A stretch of DNA of 64,000 nt from Roseiarcus sp036513315 (lineage in GTDB: Bacteria; Pseudomonadota; Alphaproteobacteria; Rhizobiales; Beijerinckiaceae), in contig DATBZF010000132.1 in NCBI GenBank assembly GCA_036513315.1, positions 38,028 to 102,027 on the forward strand, given 5' to 3'. Each line of letters opens with the position of its first letter. The first letter of the stretch is position 1. Positions 8,810 to 16,255 of the stretch are shown piece after piece. A model generated the notes under the pieces. That model saw nothing but the letters and a program-made list of their open reading frames with translations. It searched no databases and had not been told where the DNA came from. Made by a program: the position numbers and the translations under genes.

Positions 8810-9181
8810 ATGGCGGGTGCGGACGGCGACATTTTCGCCGATGCGCTTTCAGCCGCTGAAACCCGCCTGACCGCGCCAATCGCCGTCTGGGAGGCGGTGG
8901 CCGGCCTCGTCAAGGAATATCCCCTGTCCGTGCGCGAAGCGCGCGCCAAGGTCGCCGATTTTCTCGCCATCGCCGGGATCAACACCGTCGCTGTCGGGTC
9001 AAGCGAGCTTGCCGTCGCGATCGACGCCTACGACCAATTCGGAAAGGGCCGCCATCCCGCCCGCCTCAACATGGGCGATTGCTTCGCCCACGCCGCGGCG
9101 AGGTGCAACGGCGCGTCGATGCTGCACAACGACGCCGGCTTTTACCTGACCGACATTTCGTCGGCGTTGGACAAGCGGTGA
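8810..9181 (+). pseudogene. VapC-type PIN-domain ribonuclease, N-terminally truncated
   Basis: The 123 codons match the middle and C-terminal parts of VapC toxins: EAVAGLVKEYPLSVREARAKV, GKGRHPARLNMGDCFAHAAA with the conserved late aspartate, and ending in an FYLTDI-like tail. The usual first strand with the catalytic aspartate (xDTSA) is missing from this frame. Just upstream another frame reads H-L-E-T-A-M-L-T and then TAA (8784-8810), which looks like a degraded remnant of that N-terminus. There is no antitoxin gene between it and the lipoprotein gene 124 bases upstream. I read it as a decayed toxin gene; a short active protein from the ATG at 8810 is unlikely because a catalytic acid is absent. 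Confidence 0.6.
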
Positions 9182-9283
9182 TGAAGCTTTTGGCCCGCAA
9201 GCGATGACTTGCTGGAACATGCGATGACGGCCTTCCATTTCGCTCGAAGAACATTTCGCCGCGCAGCGGAAAGCCCCATGATC

Positions 9284-9330
9284 GAAACGGTCGGGCGTGA
9301 TCCATTCCCGCCTGGCATGGCGAGCCTATT
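9284..9330. repeat. Dispersed repeat, diverged copy upstream of the DUF1326 gene
   Basis: The segment beginning GAAACGGTCGGGCGTGATCC resembles GAAACGGTCGAGTGTGATCC at about 18955-18974 and the inverse-oriented sequence near 15950-15975. In both of those places it borders a foldback element. Similarity fades after about 30 bases. Confidence 0.4.
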
Positions 9331-9418
9331 CCCCTCACGCATGATCGCCCGTACATTCCCGCATCGGGGCGGTGGGCGTTATCGCAGCGGGGCGTCAGCC
9401 AGCCAAAGAATGGCCCGG

Positions 9419-10075
9419 ATGGGAATGCAAGCGATGATCGATTGGTATGTCGAGGGCGTCAAATTCGGCAATTGCAATTGCGACTATTCCTGTCCCTGCC
9501 AGTTCGAATTGCTGCCGACGCAGGGACATTGCCACGGCGTCGAAATCATCAGGATCGACAAGGGCCATTTCGGCGAAGTCCAGTTGGATGGGCTTCGCTC
9601 GGTCGTGCAATATCAGTGGCCGGGCCCAGTCTATGAAGGCAAGGGCGAGATGCAGGCGATCATCGACCGGCGCGCCACGCCCGAGCAGCGAGAAGCGCTC
9701 GCTGCGATCCTGCACGGCAAGGAGACCAAGGAGGCCGCCACGCATTGGTGGGTGTTCCACGCCATGTCCGACAAAGTGCACGAACCGCTTTTCGAGCCGA
9801 TCGATTTTGAAATCGACATCGAAGCGCGGATCGCGCGCGCGAGCATTCCGGGCATTCTTTCCGCCTCGGGAAAACCGATCCGAAGTCCCGTCGACGGCAG
9901 CACGCATCGCGTCAGGATCGATCTGCCCGACGGTATGGAATTCGAACAGGCGGAGATTGGCAGCGCCTCGACGAAAGCTTCCACGGTCATGACCGCTGAC
10001 TTCAACGACAGCTACGGTCAGTTCAATCGCTTCCGCATCACCGGCGCCGGCTTCGTGCACGACGGGAAGCGATAG
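9419..10075 (+). CDS. DUF1326 domain-containing protein
   Basis: A 218-residue protein of the DUF1326 family, whose function is unknown. It opens with the signature VEGVKFGNCNCDYSCPCQF, giving four closely spaced cysteines (C-x-C-x3-C-x-C), a pattern that suggests metal or redox chemistry. Later segments GHCHGVEIIRIDKGHFGEV and VFHAMSDKVHEPLF are typical. The open frame extends to 9209, but that region holds a dispersed repeat, so I start at the ATG cluster 9419/9425/9434. It is followed immediately, with no intervening base, by the DUF2182 gene. DUF1326 and DUF2182 genes commonly occur together, which suggests a soluble-membrane partnership. Confidence 0.88.
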   Translation: MGMQAMIDWYVEGVKFGNCNCDYSCPCQFELLPTQGHCHGVEIIRIDKGHFGEVQLDGLRSVVQYQWPGPVYEGKGEMQAIIDRRATPEQREALAAILHGKETKEAATHWWVFHAMSDKVHEPLFEPIDFEIDIEARIARASIPGILSASGKPIRSPVDGSTHRVRIDLPDGMEFEQAEIGSASTKASTVMTADFNDSYGQFNRFRITGAGFVHDGKR

Positions 10076-10981
10076 TTGGCGGCCAAGCCGGGACCATCGG
10101 AAACAAACGCGTTCACGCCCTCGGCGCGGAGCGAGGGATCGCCCATTCAGGGCTACGCGATCCTGGCGATCCTGCTCGTCGTGGCGCTGTTATCCTGGGC
10201 GGCGCTCGTCTGGGATTATCCGGCCTCCGCCATGGACATGTCATTGCCCTATACGATGGGCCTTTCATTGACGCCGTTTCTGGCGATCTGGGTCATCATG
10301 ATGGTGGCGATGATGTTTCCGACCGCCGCCCCGATGATCCTCACCTTCCACAACATCCAACGCCGCAGGACGGCGCGCGGCGCCTTTCTCGCCACATGGG
10401 TGTTCGTCGCGGGATATTTGATCCTGTGGGCGCTGACCGGCATCGCCGCTTTCGTACTGGCGTGCGTCGCTGAAGCCGCGGTTTCGCATTTCGCCGTTCC
10501 GGCCAGCGCCTTCGCCCGCTTCGGCGGCGTCGTACTCATCCTGGCCGGGCTCTATCAATTCACGCCGGCGAAGAATTTCTGCCTGCTGCAATGCCGGACG
10601 CCGGTCGCTTTCATCATGACGTCCTGGCGAAGCGGAACCGTGGGCGCTTTGCGGATGGGCTGGCTGCACGGCCTCTATTGTTTCGGATGTTGCTGGCTCC
10701 TTTTCGTCATTCTGTTTCCCCTCGGCATGATGAATGTCGCCGCGATGGCGGCGATCACCTTGCTCATTCTTGCCGAGAAGATTTTTCCACGCGGCAGATT
10801 GATAGCCTATGCCTCCGCCGCCGTGCTTATCGCCTATGGCGGCGCTGTGATCGCCATGCCCGCGCTGCTGCCGACTTTCCCGGTCCGCGCGGAAAAGAAT
10901 GGCGGCGCGTCGGACATTCCCGCCAACGACAGCGCCATCGTCCTGATCGCATCGATGCGGGATCGCTCGATTTACGATTGA
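10076..10981 (+). CDS. DUF2182 integral membrane protein, putative metal-binding
   Basis: A 301-residue polytopic membrane protein with about seven hydrophobic segments. Family features are WVIMMVAMMFPTAAPMIL, which is methionine-rich, FAFKNFCLL-like sequence (here PAKNFCLLQCRTP), and MGWLHGLYCFGCCWLLF with three cysteines near residue 205. DUF2182 proteins are described as predicted metal-binding membrane proteins. The start is a TTG directly after the DUF1326 stop codon, which implies tight translational coupling. An internal ATG would remove the first transmembrane segment and is less likely. Substrate and direction of any transport are unknown. Confidence 0.87.
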   Translation: MAAKPGPSETNAFTPSARSEGSPIQGYAILAILLVVALLSWAALVWDYPASAMDMSLPYTMGLSLTPFLAIWVIMMVAMMFPTAAPMILTFHNIQRRRTARGAFLATWVFVAGYLILWALTGIAAFVLACVAEAAVSHFAVPASAFARFGGVVLILAGLYQFTPAKNFCLLQCRTPVAFIMTSWRSGTVGALRMGWLHGLYCFGCCWLLFVILFPLGMMNVAAMAAITLLILAEKIFPRGRLIAYASAAVLIAYGGAVIAMPALLPTFPVRAEKNGGASDIPANDSAIVLIASMRDRSIYD

Positions 10982-11465
10982 AAGCAATAGGATGGCTTTC
11001 CCCTTTACAACCCATTCGTTTTACCATATATCTGTATCAGATGGTACTGAATGAGATTGTATATACTGTTCCGTCGCTCATGCATGGACGCTTTCGGTTT
11101 CGTCGGGGAATCGCCTGACGGACCGCACGACCGAGAGGGTCGTGACAGGCGGGCCGCGTCGATGCGCAAGCGTGGGATCGCCAGGGACGTTCCCGAGAAT
11201 GTCCCTGGCGCCGAAGAGCTGATCCGAAGCGCATGACTGCCTGTTGGTCCAACAAGGAAATGCCCCCGGCGCAAGCCGTCGCTCGGTTCAACCGCGCCGC
11301 GGCGCCGGGGAGAGGAGCAGAAAATGGCGGGTTCGTCTTAAGCCTTAACTGAACGCCATTGCTATCGCGCGCAAGCCGCCGACCGCCGGGACATCCGCCT
11401 CGGCGGCCAATGATCCCTTGCGCTCCGATCGTCAGCGGATTGTCTGTCTAAGGAGGGAAGTCAAC
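10982..11465. other. Intergenic leader before the secreted-protein array, with two hairpins
   Basis: This 484-base stretch carries no convincing gene. It contains two perfect inverted repeats: CACGACC/GGTCGTG at 11126-11144 (5-base loop) and CGCCAGGGAC/GTCCCTGGCG at 11179-11210 (12-base loop). Neither is followed by a T-run on either strand. A purine-rich ribosome binding site (AAGGAGGGAAG) ends the region just before the first array gene. Confidence 0.5.
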
Positions 11466-12737
11466 ATGGACAAGCGATGCATCAAAGCGGCCGTCGTGCT
11501 CCTCGGCGCCCTCGCCGGGGCCTCGATGCTCGATTGCAAGAGCGCGTCGGCGCTCCAGAATGGCTGGATCCAGAGCAGTCCCTCGGGGTACAGCGCATGC
11601 TTCGACGCGGCGATCAATGATTCGGGAACCAGGGCCGGAAGCTGCCTCTTCCGCAATCAGGAGATAAGCTTCGTTCAATTCGGCAATGCGCCGACGCCGA
11701 CGCAACTGGCGGCGCTGCCGTCAACGGCGAACGGCGTGCCCTGCGGCATCACCGCCCTCAGCAATGCCTCGGCTGGCGCCGAGATCATCATGGGCTGGTG
11801 CAACGACGCCAACGCCGTGAGCCAGGGCGTATTCTGGAAATCGTCGACGCCGACGACGGCGCCGACGCTATTGCAGCCCCTGTCGGGCCTCGCCCCCGAC
11901 GAGCAGACGCAAGCCGTGGCCGTCAACTCATCGGGCGTGATGGTTGGCGTCAGCATCAGCGCTTCAGGCACGAAAACTCCAGTCACATGGTCGTCGACGG
12001 GCGCCGCGAGCCAGCTCTCGGCGCCGCTGGGGTCGGTGAATGCGAACTGCGCGCCGGTGGACATTAGCGACGCCAGCCCGCCCGCGATCGTCGGCAATTG
12101 CCAGGACGCAGGGACCGGCGGCGGAAACAAGATCGTCCTCTGGAATGGCGTGAGCGCCGCATATACGGTGCTGGCGCCGCCTGGCGGCGGCGCCAAATCG
12201 TGCACCGCATTGAACGTCAATTTCCTGGCGATGGTCCTCGGCCAGTGCGACTACGCAGGCGATGTCACGCGCGCCGTTGTGTGGGGCTCGCTGAGAGGCT
12301 CCGGCTTGAGCGTGCTGGGCAGCATCAACCTCAACGGCATGTCGAAAACCTACGCCGTCGATATGAACGACAACGGCGCGGTCGCCTGCAACTACCTCAA
12401 CGCCAACGGCAGCAAGCAGCCGTGTCTCTGGGATCCGAGCGACAGCAATTCCAACGCCACCGCGATCACCCTGCCGACCGCCAACGGCGGCATCGCCGTG
12501 GCCATCGGCAACACCGGCAAGGTCGTCGGCAACTATGACGTCAGCGGAAGCGGCTCCTGGCTTCCCTTCAGCACGCCACCTTACGGCTACACGTCTGTCA
12601 GCGGCGGTAGCCCGGACGGCAACTCCTCCGGCGAACAAACCAGCGTCTCGAAGATGACGCGAGGAGGCGCCTTTGAGGCTGGCACGTGGATTCGCGTCGA
12701 CTTTGTCGCGGTTGACGTCGTGAAGTCGGTTCCGTGA
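11466..12737 (+). CDS. Secreted HAF-repeat protein, array unit 1 (predicted seven-bladed propeller)
   Basis: A 423-residue exported protein: positive N-terminus MDKR, hydrophobic core, and probable signal peptidase site after ASA near residue 30. The rest consists of seven degenerate repeats of about 45-60 residues, each built like the HAF family (probable extracellular repeat, TIGR02913): a hydrophobic pair, an IND/VNS-like turn, G-x-x-x-G, a short loop and a strand ending in VxW. Examples are AAINDSGTRAGSC, AVNSSGVMVGV, ALNVNFLAMVLGQC and DMNDNGAVACNY. Repeats 1, 2, 4, 5 and 6 each hold two cysteines in matching places. It starts at ATG 11466 after AAGGAGGGAAG. It is clearly paralogous to the gene at 13280, which has exactly the same length. 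Function unknown. Confidence 0.85.
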   Translation: MDKRCIKAAVVLLGALAGASMLDCKSASALQNGWIQSSPSGYSACFDAAINDSGTRAGSCLFRNQEISFVQFGNAPTPTQLAALPSTANGVPCGITALSNASAGAEIIMGWCNDANAVSQGVFWKSSTPTTAPTLLQPLSGLAPDEQTQAVAVNSSGVMVGVSISASGTKTPVTWSSTGAASQLSAPLGSVNANCAPVDISDASPPAIVGNCQDAGTGGGNKIVLWNGVSAAYTVLAPPGGGAKSCTALNVNFLAMVLGQCDYAGDVTRAVVWGSLRGSGLSVLGSINLNGMSKTYAVDMNDNGAVACNYLNANGSKQPCLWDPSDSNSNATAITLPTANGGIAVAIGNTGKVVGNYDVSGSGSWLPFSTPPYGYTSVSGGSPDGNSSGEQTSVSKMTRGGAFEAGTWIRVDFVAVDVVKSVP

Positions 12738-12788
12738 AGCGCAGGCTACCCCGGGCAATCATTCGGACGATTCCAGAGGAGACAATCG

Positions 12789-13082
12789 ATGACCCAAATC
12801 TCCACGCAAGGAGCAATGGTAGGCTCACGCGACGCGGCGCCTGGCGCACCGCTCTACGGCAGATCGAAACGGCGCCACATGCTGCCGGCGGGGCTAATCC
12901 TGATCGCCGTCATTGCGCCTCCGGGGGCTGGAGCCGCCTATGGCGGCAGCAGCCTGATCAGACGGACAGCCGACATCAGGAAAGAGCAGATCGTTGTACG
13001 AGAAAAATACAGGGATTATGTAAACACCCTTGACATCAAAGGTGTGGGCCTCGTGGAGGTAATTGGAGCATCGCCTTTCTGA
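12789..13082 (+). CDS. Small secreted protein, array unit 1 (C-terminally shortened)
   Basis: A 97-residue protein with a basic N-terminus, a hydrophobic segment LPAGLILIAVIAPPGAGAAYG that matches the signal regions of the small proteins at 14605 and 15250, and a charged mature part (ADIRKEQIVVREKY). It begins MTQ, as does the unit 3 protein, and GAGGAGAC precedes the ATG. Unlike its two relatives it ends early after VGLVEVIGASPF and lacks their C-terminal C-K-x-I-G-G-T ... C-H-x-N motif. The DNA just past its stop (GACGGGCCGG) again resembles DNA past the unit 3 stop, so an internal deletion is likely. It may be non-functional. Confidence 0.65.
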   Translation: MTQISTQGAMVGSRDAAPGAPLYGRSKRRHMLPAGLILIAVIAPPGAGAAYGGSSLIRRTADIRKEQIVVREKYRDYVNTLDIKGVGLVEVIGASPF

Positions 13083-13279
13083 CGGGCCGGGGAGCCGGCG
13101 CCAATCGCAGCGTAGCTTAGGAGCTGGCGTTGTCGCGCGCCGCGCTTAACTGCCTCTCCAGGCAGTCGCGACGCACTTTCGACTTGTGGGCCGCCGACTG
13201 ACCGATCATCCGCCCCAACGGCGACCGACCGCACTCATTCTGCATGAAGCCAATTTCATTTGCGCAAGAGGAGATCGAA

Positions 13280-14551
13280 ATGGACAAGCGATTTTGCACA
13301 GCCGCCGCGTTCCTCGGCGCCGTCGCCGGCGCATGGATGATGCCGGGTATAAGCGCCTCGCCGGCCCATGCGTGGACCAACAACGATCTCGCCGGGATCA
13401 ATTCATGCGAAGGCCCGGCGGTCAATGACGCAGCGACCGTGATCGGAAACTGCCTCCTCACCAATGACACCGAAGCCGCCTTCGTCAGATTGGCCGCCTC
13501 GTCATCGACACCGCTCGCCGCACTGCCGTCAACGGTGAACGGCGCGCCATGCAACGCCACCGGCATCAACAACTCCGCCTCCGGCGCCGAGATCATCATC
13601 GGCTGGTGCGCCGACGCCAACGCCGTGAACCAGGGCGTATTCTGGCGATCGTCGGCGCCCGCGACGGCGCCGACGCAATTGCAGCCCCTGTCGCTGCTCG
13701 ATCTCGGCCTGCTGCCGGACGTGCAGACGGTGGCGACAAAAGTCAATCTGGCGGGCGTGATCGTCGGCGTCAGCATTAACAGCCAGGGCGGCGAGCTACC
13801 GGTGTGGTGGTCATCGACCGGCGCGCCGACTGAGCTGTCGCCGCCGCTGCTGGCTTCGGACGCCAATTGCACGCCCGTCGACATCAACGACGCCCTCCCG
13901 CCCTCGATCATCGCCAATTGCAAGGACGCCGGGAAAGGCGGCGGCAGCAAGGCCGTGCTCTGGCAGGGCACAAACGCCGTCGATATTCTGCTGCCCGTCC
14001 CGACCGGCGCCGACTATTGCACCGTGATCAAAGTCAATGTCGAGGGACAGATCCTCGGCCAGTGCAACTACCCGGGCGACATCTATCGCGTCGCGGTCTG
14101 GGGCGCAGGAGGAACCGCGGCCGTCGTGCTGGTGACGGTCGGCGGCGCGACGGAGTCGGAAACCTTTGCTGTCGACATCAACGACAGCGGATTGGTCGCC
14201 TGCAACTACCTGAACAGCACCGCAGCCACCGATCTGCCGGCGGCGTGCATCTGGAATTCGAACGCGGGCGCCGATGCGGTCGCGATATCGGAGCCGGCAG
14301 GGGCGACCGGGCCGGCCTTCGCCAGGTCGATCGGCAACAATGGCAAGATCGCCGGCGTTTTCGGCACGGCGACCGGCGCCATCCACACGTTCCATGTCGA
14401 ATCGGGAAGCACGACCGCGATCGACGACGGCGCCGCCTATACCGGTCCCAATACCCGGCTCACGGTGATGTCGCGAGGCGGCCTCTTCCTGGTCGCCAAT
14501 GCGACAGACCTCAACGACCAGAACCACGCCTTCGGCGAGGCCGTGCCGTGA
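13280..14551 (+). CDS. Secreted HAF-repeat protein, array unit 2 (predicted seven-bladed propeller)
   Basis: A 423-residue paralogue of the gene at 11466. It has a Sec signal peptide (MDKR start, likely cleavage after AHA near residue 32), then seven HAF-like repeats. Recognisable blades include AVNDAATVIGNC, GINNSASGAEIIIGWC, VNLAGVIVGVSI, DINDALPPSIIANC, VNVEGQILGQC, DINDSGLVACNY and SIGNNGKIAGV. Cysteines are paired within repeats 1, 2, 4, 5 and 6, as in unit 1. The C-terminus (DDGAAYTGPNTRL, NATDLNDQNHAFGEAVP) differs from unit 1 but is nearly identical to the remnant at 15065-15199. It has a good ribosome binding site (AAGAGGAGATCG). The predicted location is periplasmic or extracellular; no enzymatic motif was seen. 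Confidence 0.85.
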   Translation: MDKRFCTAAAFLGAVAGAWMMPGISASPAHAWTNNDLAGINSCEGPAVNDAATVIGNCLLTNDTEAAFVRLAASSSTPLAALPSTVNGAPCNATGINNSASGAEIIIGWCADANAVNQGVFWRSSAPATAPTQLQPLSLLDLGLLPDVQTVATKVNLAGVIVGVSINSQGGELPVWWSSTGAPTELSPPLLASDANCTPVDINDALPPSIIANCKDAGKGGGSKAVLWQGTNAVDILLPVPTGADYCTVIKVNVEGQILGQCNYPGDIYRVAVWGAGGTAAVVLVTVGGATESETFAVDINDSGLVACNYLNSTAATDLPAACIWNSNAGADAVAISEPAGATGPAFARSIGNNGKIAGVFGTATGAIHTFHVESGSTTAIDDGAAYTGPNTRLTVMSRGGLFLVANATDLNDQNHAFGEAVP

Positions 14552-14604
14552 GGCGGCGATAAGTAGAGCATTCGCGTGGACGATTCAGATGGAGGGACGA
14601 AAAC

Positions 14605-14952
14605 ATGACCCATAACTCAAGTCTTTCAGAGTGCGAGGTTCACGCCGCGCACGGCTTCGGAACGGACCGACGGCGCTGGTGTCGGTTGGCGCCGACGCTG
14701 CCGGCCGTGATCCTGCTGGCGTCGCTCGCGCCCCCGGCAGCCGGGGCCGCCTATGGAGAGACAGCCACAAAATCGCAAGCCGAAGTCAGATCCGAGATGA
14801 CGGATTACAACGCTGGATACAATGGTGAAGGTGATTTCGTGAGCAAAATGAATTTGTGGCTGGCGGACGACAACGCTCAAAGAAATTTCTGTAAGAGCAT
14901 TGGAGGGACATTTACCTTCTACAGCGGCGGCGCCACCTGTCATGCAAACTGA
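14605..14952 (+). CDS. Small secreted protein with C-terminal two-cysteine motif, array unit 2
   Basis: A 115-residue protein beginning MTH, with an N-terminal segment, a signal-like hydrophobic stretch VILLASLAPPAAGAAYGET and a mature region ending NFCKSIGGTFTFYSGGATCHAN. The tail has the form C-K-x-I-G-G-T-[FY]-x(n)-G-x(n)-C-H-x-N and is shared with the protein at 15250, so the two cysteines probably form a disulfide. It lies 53 bases after its large HAF-repeat neighbour, with GGAGGGACG as ribosome binding site. I do not recognise a named family. The general C-x3-GG-x(n)-C layout recalls small periplasmic proteins such as DUF333, but that is only a resemblance. Confidence 0.75.
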   Translation: MTHNSSLSECEVHAAHGFGTDRRRWCRLAPTLPAVILLASLAPPAAGAAYGETATKSQAEVRSEMTDYNAGYNGEGDFVSKMNLWLADDNAQRNFCKSIGGTFTFYSGGATCHAN

Positions 14953-15064
14953 TGAAAGATCCCATCTGTTGAAAGAAAGGAGGCGCGCGGTGATCATTAT
15001 GCCTCCGTCACTCCAACGTTCTCAGTCCACCAGGACTCGAACGGGGCGCGCATTAGATATTCCG

Positions 15065-15199
15065 GCGATCGACGACGGCGCCGCCTATACCGGGCCCAAT
15101 ACGCGGCTCACAGTGGTGTCGCGAGGCGGCCTCTTCCTGGTCGTCAATGCGACAGACCTCAACGACCAGAACCATGGCTTCGGACAGATGGTGCCGTGA
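15065..15199 (+). pseudogene. Remnant of a third HAF-repeat gene, C-terminal ~45 codons only
   Basis: From GATCGACGACGGCGCCGCC onward the DNA is nearly identical to the end of the unit 2 gene (14418-14551), with only scattered changes, and the similarity continues past the stop codon (TGAGGCGGCGAT). The encoded tail, AIDDGAAYTGPNTRL through NDQNHGFGQMVP, matches unit 2 almost residue for residue. Everything upstream of this point is missing; the preceding 110 bases after the unit 2 small gene are unrelated. The frame can be extended to 14900 but that part is not homologous. This looks like the deletion product of a recent cassette duplication. Confidence 0.8.
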
Positions 15200-15249
15200 G
15201 GCGGCGATGAAAAGTGTTCGCGCAGACCCTTGGGTTCGAGGACAAACAC

Positions 15250-15591
15250 ATGACCCAGCAATTACATCGTTCCGAGATCGCAGTTCGGGCTGCGCGCGGC
15301 GTCAGCCTGGGCAGCCGGAGGCGGTTGGCGCTCGCGGGCTTGATCCTGGCGGCTTCACTCGCGCTTCCGACGGCCAGCGACGCCTATGGCGAAACGGTCA
15401 CAAAGCCGCAAGTCGAAGTCAAAGCCGCGGTGAAAAAGGCCGATCGTAACGCGGGATTCCATCTGGAAGGTATCAAGGGCGCTGGGCTCTCGAGCTTCCG
15501 TGATGACGGGGAGCAAGTTAGAAAGATTTGTAAGGATATCGGCGGGACATATAACGTCTTCAACGGTCAACCTATCTGCCACAAAAACTGA
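15250..15591 (+). CDS. Small secreted protein with C-terminal two-cysteine motif, array unit 3
   Basis: A 113-residue paralogue of the protein at 14605. It begins MTQQ, has a hydrophobic signal segment LILAASLALPTASDAYGET, then a lysine-rich mature region (TKPQVEVKAAVKKADRNAG) and the C-terminal motif KICKDIGGTYNVFNGQPICHKN. The Y-G-E-T-x-T-K signature just after the predicted signal is shared with unit 2. The frame continues upstream to 15214, but ATG 15250 aligns with the starts of the other small genes. It follows the remnant large gene by 50 bases, the same spacing as in the complete unit, so the small gene survived while its large partner was lost. Confidence 0.75.
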   Translation: MTQQLHRSEIAVRAARGVSLGSRRRLALAGLILAASLALPTASDAYGETVTKPQVEVKAAVKKADRNAGFHLEGIKGAGLSSFRDDGEQVRKICKDIGGTYNVFNGQPICHKN

Positions 15592-15837
15592 TAGACGGGC
15601 CGGTCTGCCACAAGAGGGGGATATTGTTGTCGCGCGCCTTGGAGCGTGCCGACTTCGGCTGAACCCGCACCCCGTCATTGCTGTGCAGGTTCGCCAATTC
15701 GTTGATCGGGCGATCTAGCAATTCCGTCGGCGTAGCGATGAAGCCGTCGAGACCGCGTTTGGCGCCCGGGTGCGACCCGATCGGATTATCGCGCCTGGCA
15801 GCTTCGCTATTGAGCCATTGTTCGCATGGAGGCCATT

Positions 15838-15939
15838 TTTTCACCCCATAGACCTTTGTCAATGATGGCCTTTCAGGCCACCGCCGAAGGCGGCGACCGC
15901 GTTCGCGGTCGTCATTGACAAAGGTCTCTGGGGTGAAAA
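15838..15939. repeat. Foldback (MITE-like) element with 28-base terminal inverted repeats
   Basis: The arms 15838-15865 and 15912-15939 are inverse complements with one mismatch in 28 (TTCACCCCATAGACCTTTGTC against TTCACCCCAGAGACCTTTGTC on the other side, plus flanking bases). The 46-base interior holds three small palindromes: GGCCTTTCAGGCC, CGCCGAAGGCG and GACCGCGTTCGCGGTC. A second, incomplete copy is at 18999-19062. Confidence 0.85.
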
Positions 15940-16014
15940 CGCTCCGCCAAGCGAAACGATGGATCACACACGACCCTTGCGGTGAGGCCGATCGACGAAC
16001 TGGTAAACTTGCAC

Positions 16015-16078
16015 AATTGCGAGGTCAGGCGAATGACTCATTCGCCTTGGCGCAGCGGCGAAGCAATCCAGACTAAGC
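16015..16078. repeat. Dispersed palindromic repeat (GTCATTGCGAG family), copy 1
   Basis: Contains the perfect hairpin GGCGAATGA-C-TCATTCGCC (16028-16046) followed by GCAGCGGCGAAGCAATCCAG. It closely matches 18792-18852 and shares its distal half, inverted, with 16147-16191 and 49271-49316. Confidence 0.75.
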
Positions 16079-16146
16079 CCCCGGCAAATCCCGGTACGAA
16101 TTGCTTCGCATAGGTCTCGACAACCAAGACGGATAGCGGTCGCCAT

Positions 16147-16191
16147 AGCTTAGTCTGGATCGCTTCGTCGCTGCGCTCCCTCGCGATGACG
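16147..16191. repeat. Dispersed repeat, copy 2 (inverted relative to copy 1)
   Basis: Reads TTAGTCTGGATCGCTTCGTC then GCTGCGCTCCCTCGCGATGAC, the inverse of the distal half of the copy at 16015-16078. The two copies thus face each other across about 70 bases, like a bacterial interspersed mosaic element. Confidence 0.7.
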
Positions 16192-16255
16192 GCGGGGCGA
16201 TATTCTCGGAACGCCCCCCGCCGCGACGACTCAATAGCCGCGACCCGCGCCTCGT

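Larger units (their letters stand above)
15592..16255. other. Repeat-rich intergenic region
   Basis: No gene is supported in these 664 bases. They hold a foldback element (15838-15939) and two inverse-oriented copies of the dispersed GTCATTGCGAG-type repeat (16015-16078 and 16147-16191). Open frames seen here are repeat-derived. Confidence 0.7.

Noticed and set aside
11126..11210. Terminators for the DUF1326-DUF2182 operon
   Set aside because: The stems are good but neither is followed by a T-run on either strand.
14900..15064. Open frame upstream of the third HAF remnant
   Set aside because: Not homologous to the large genes and overlaps the end of the unit 2 small gene; only codons from 15065 on match.
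15250..16255. Possible maturation genes (DUF692, DUF2063) for the bufferin-like precursor
   Set aside because: No open frame on either strand near the precursor matches those families; the region is repeats.
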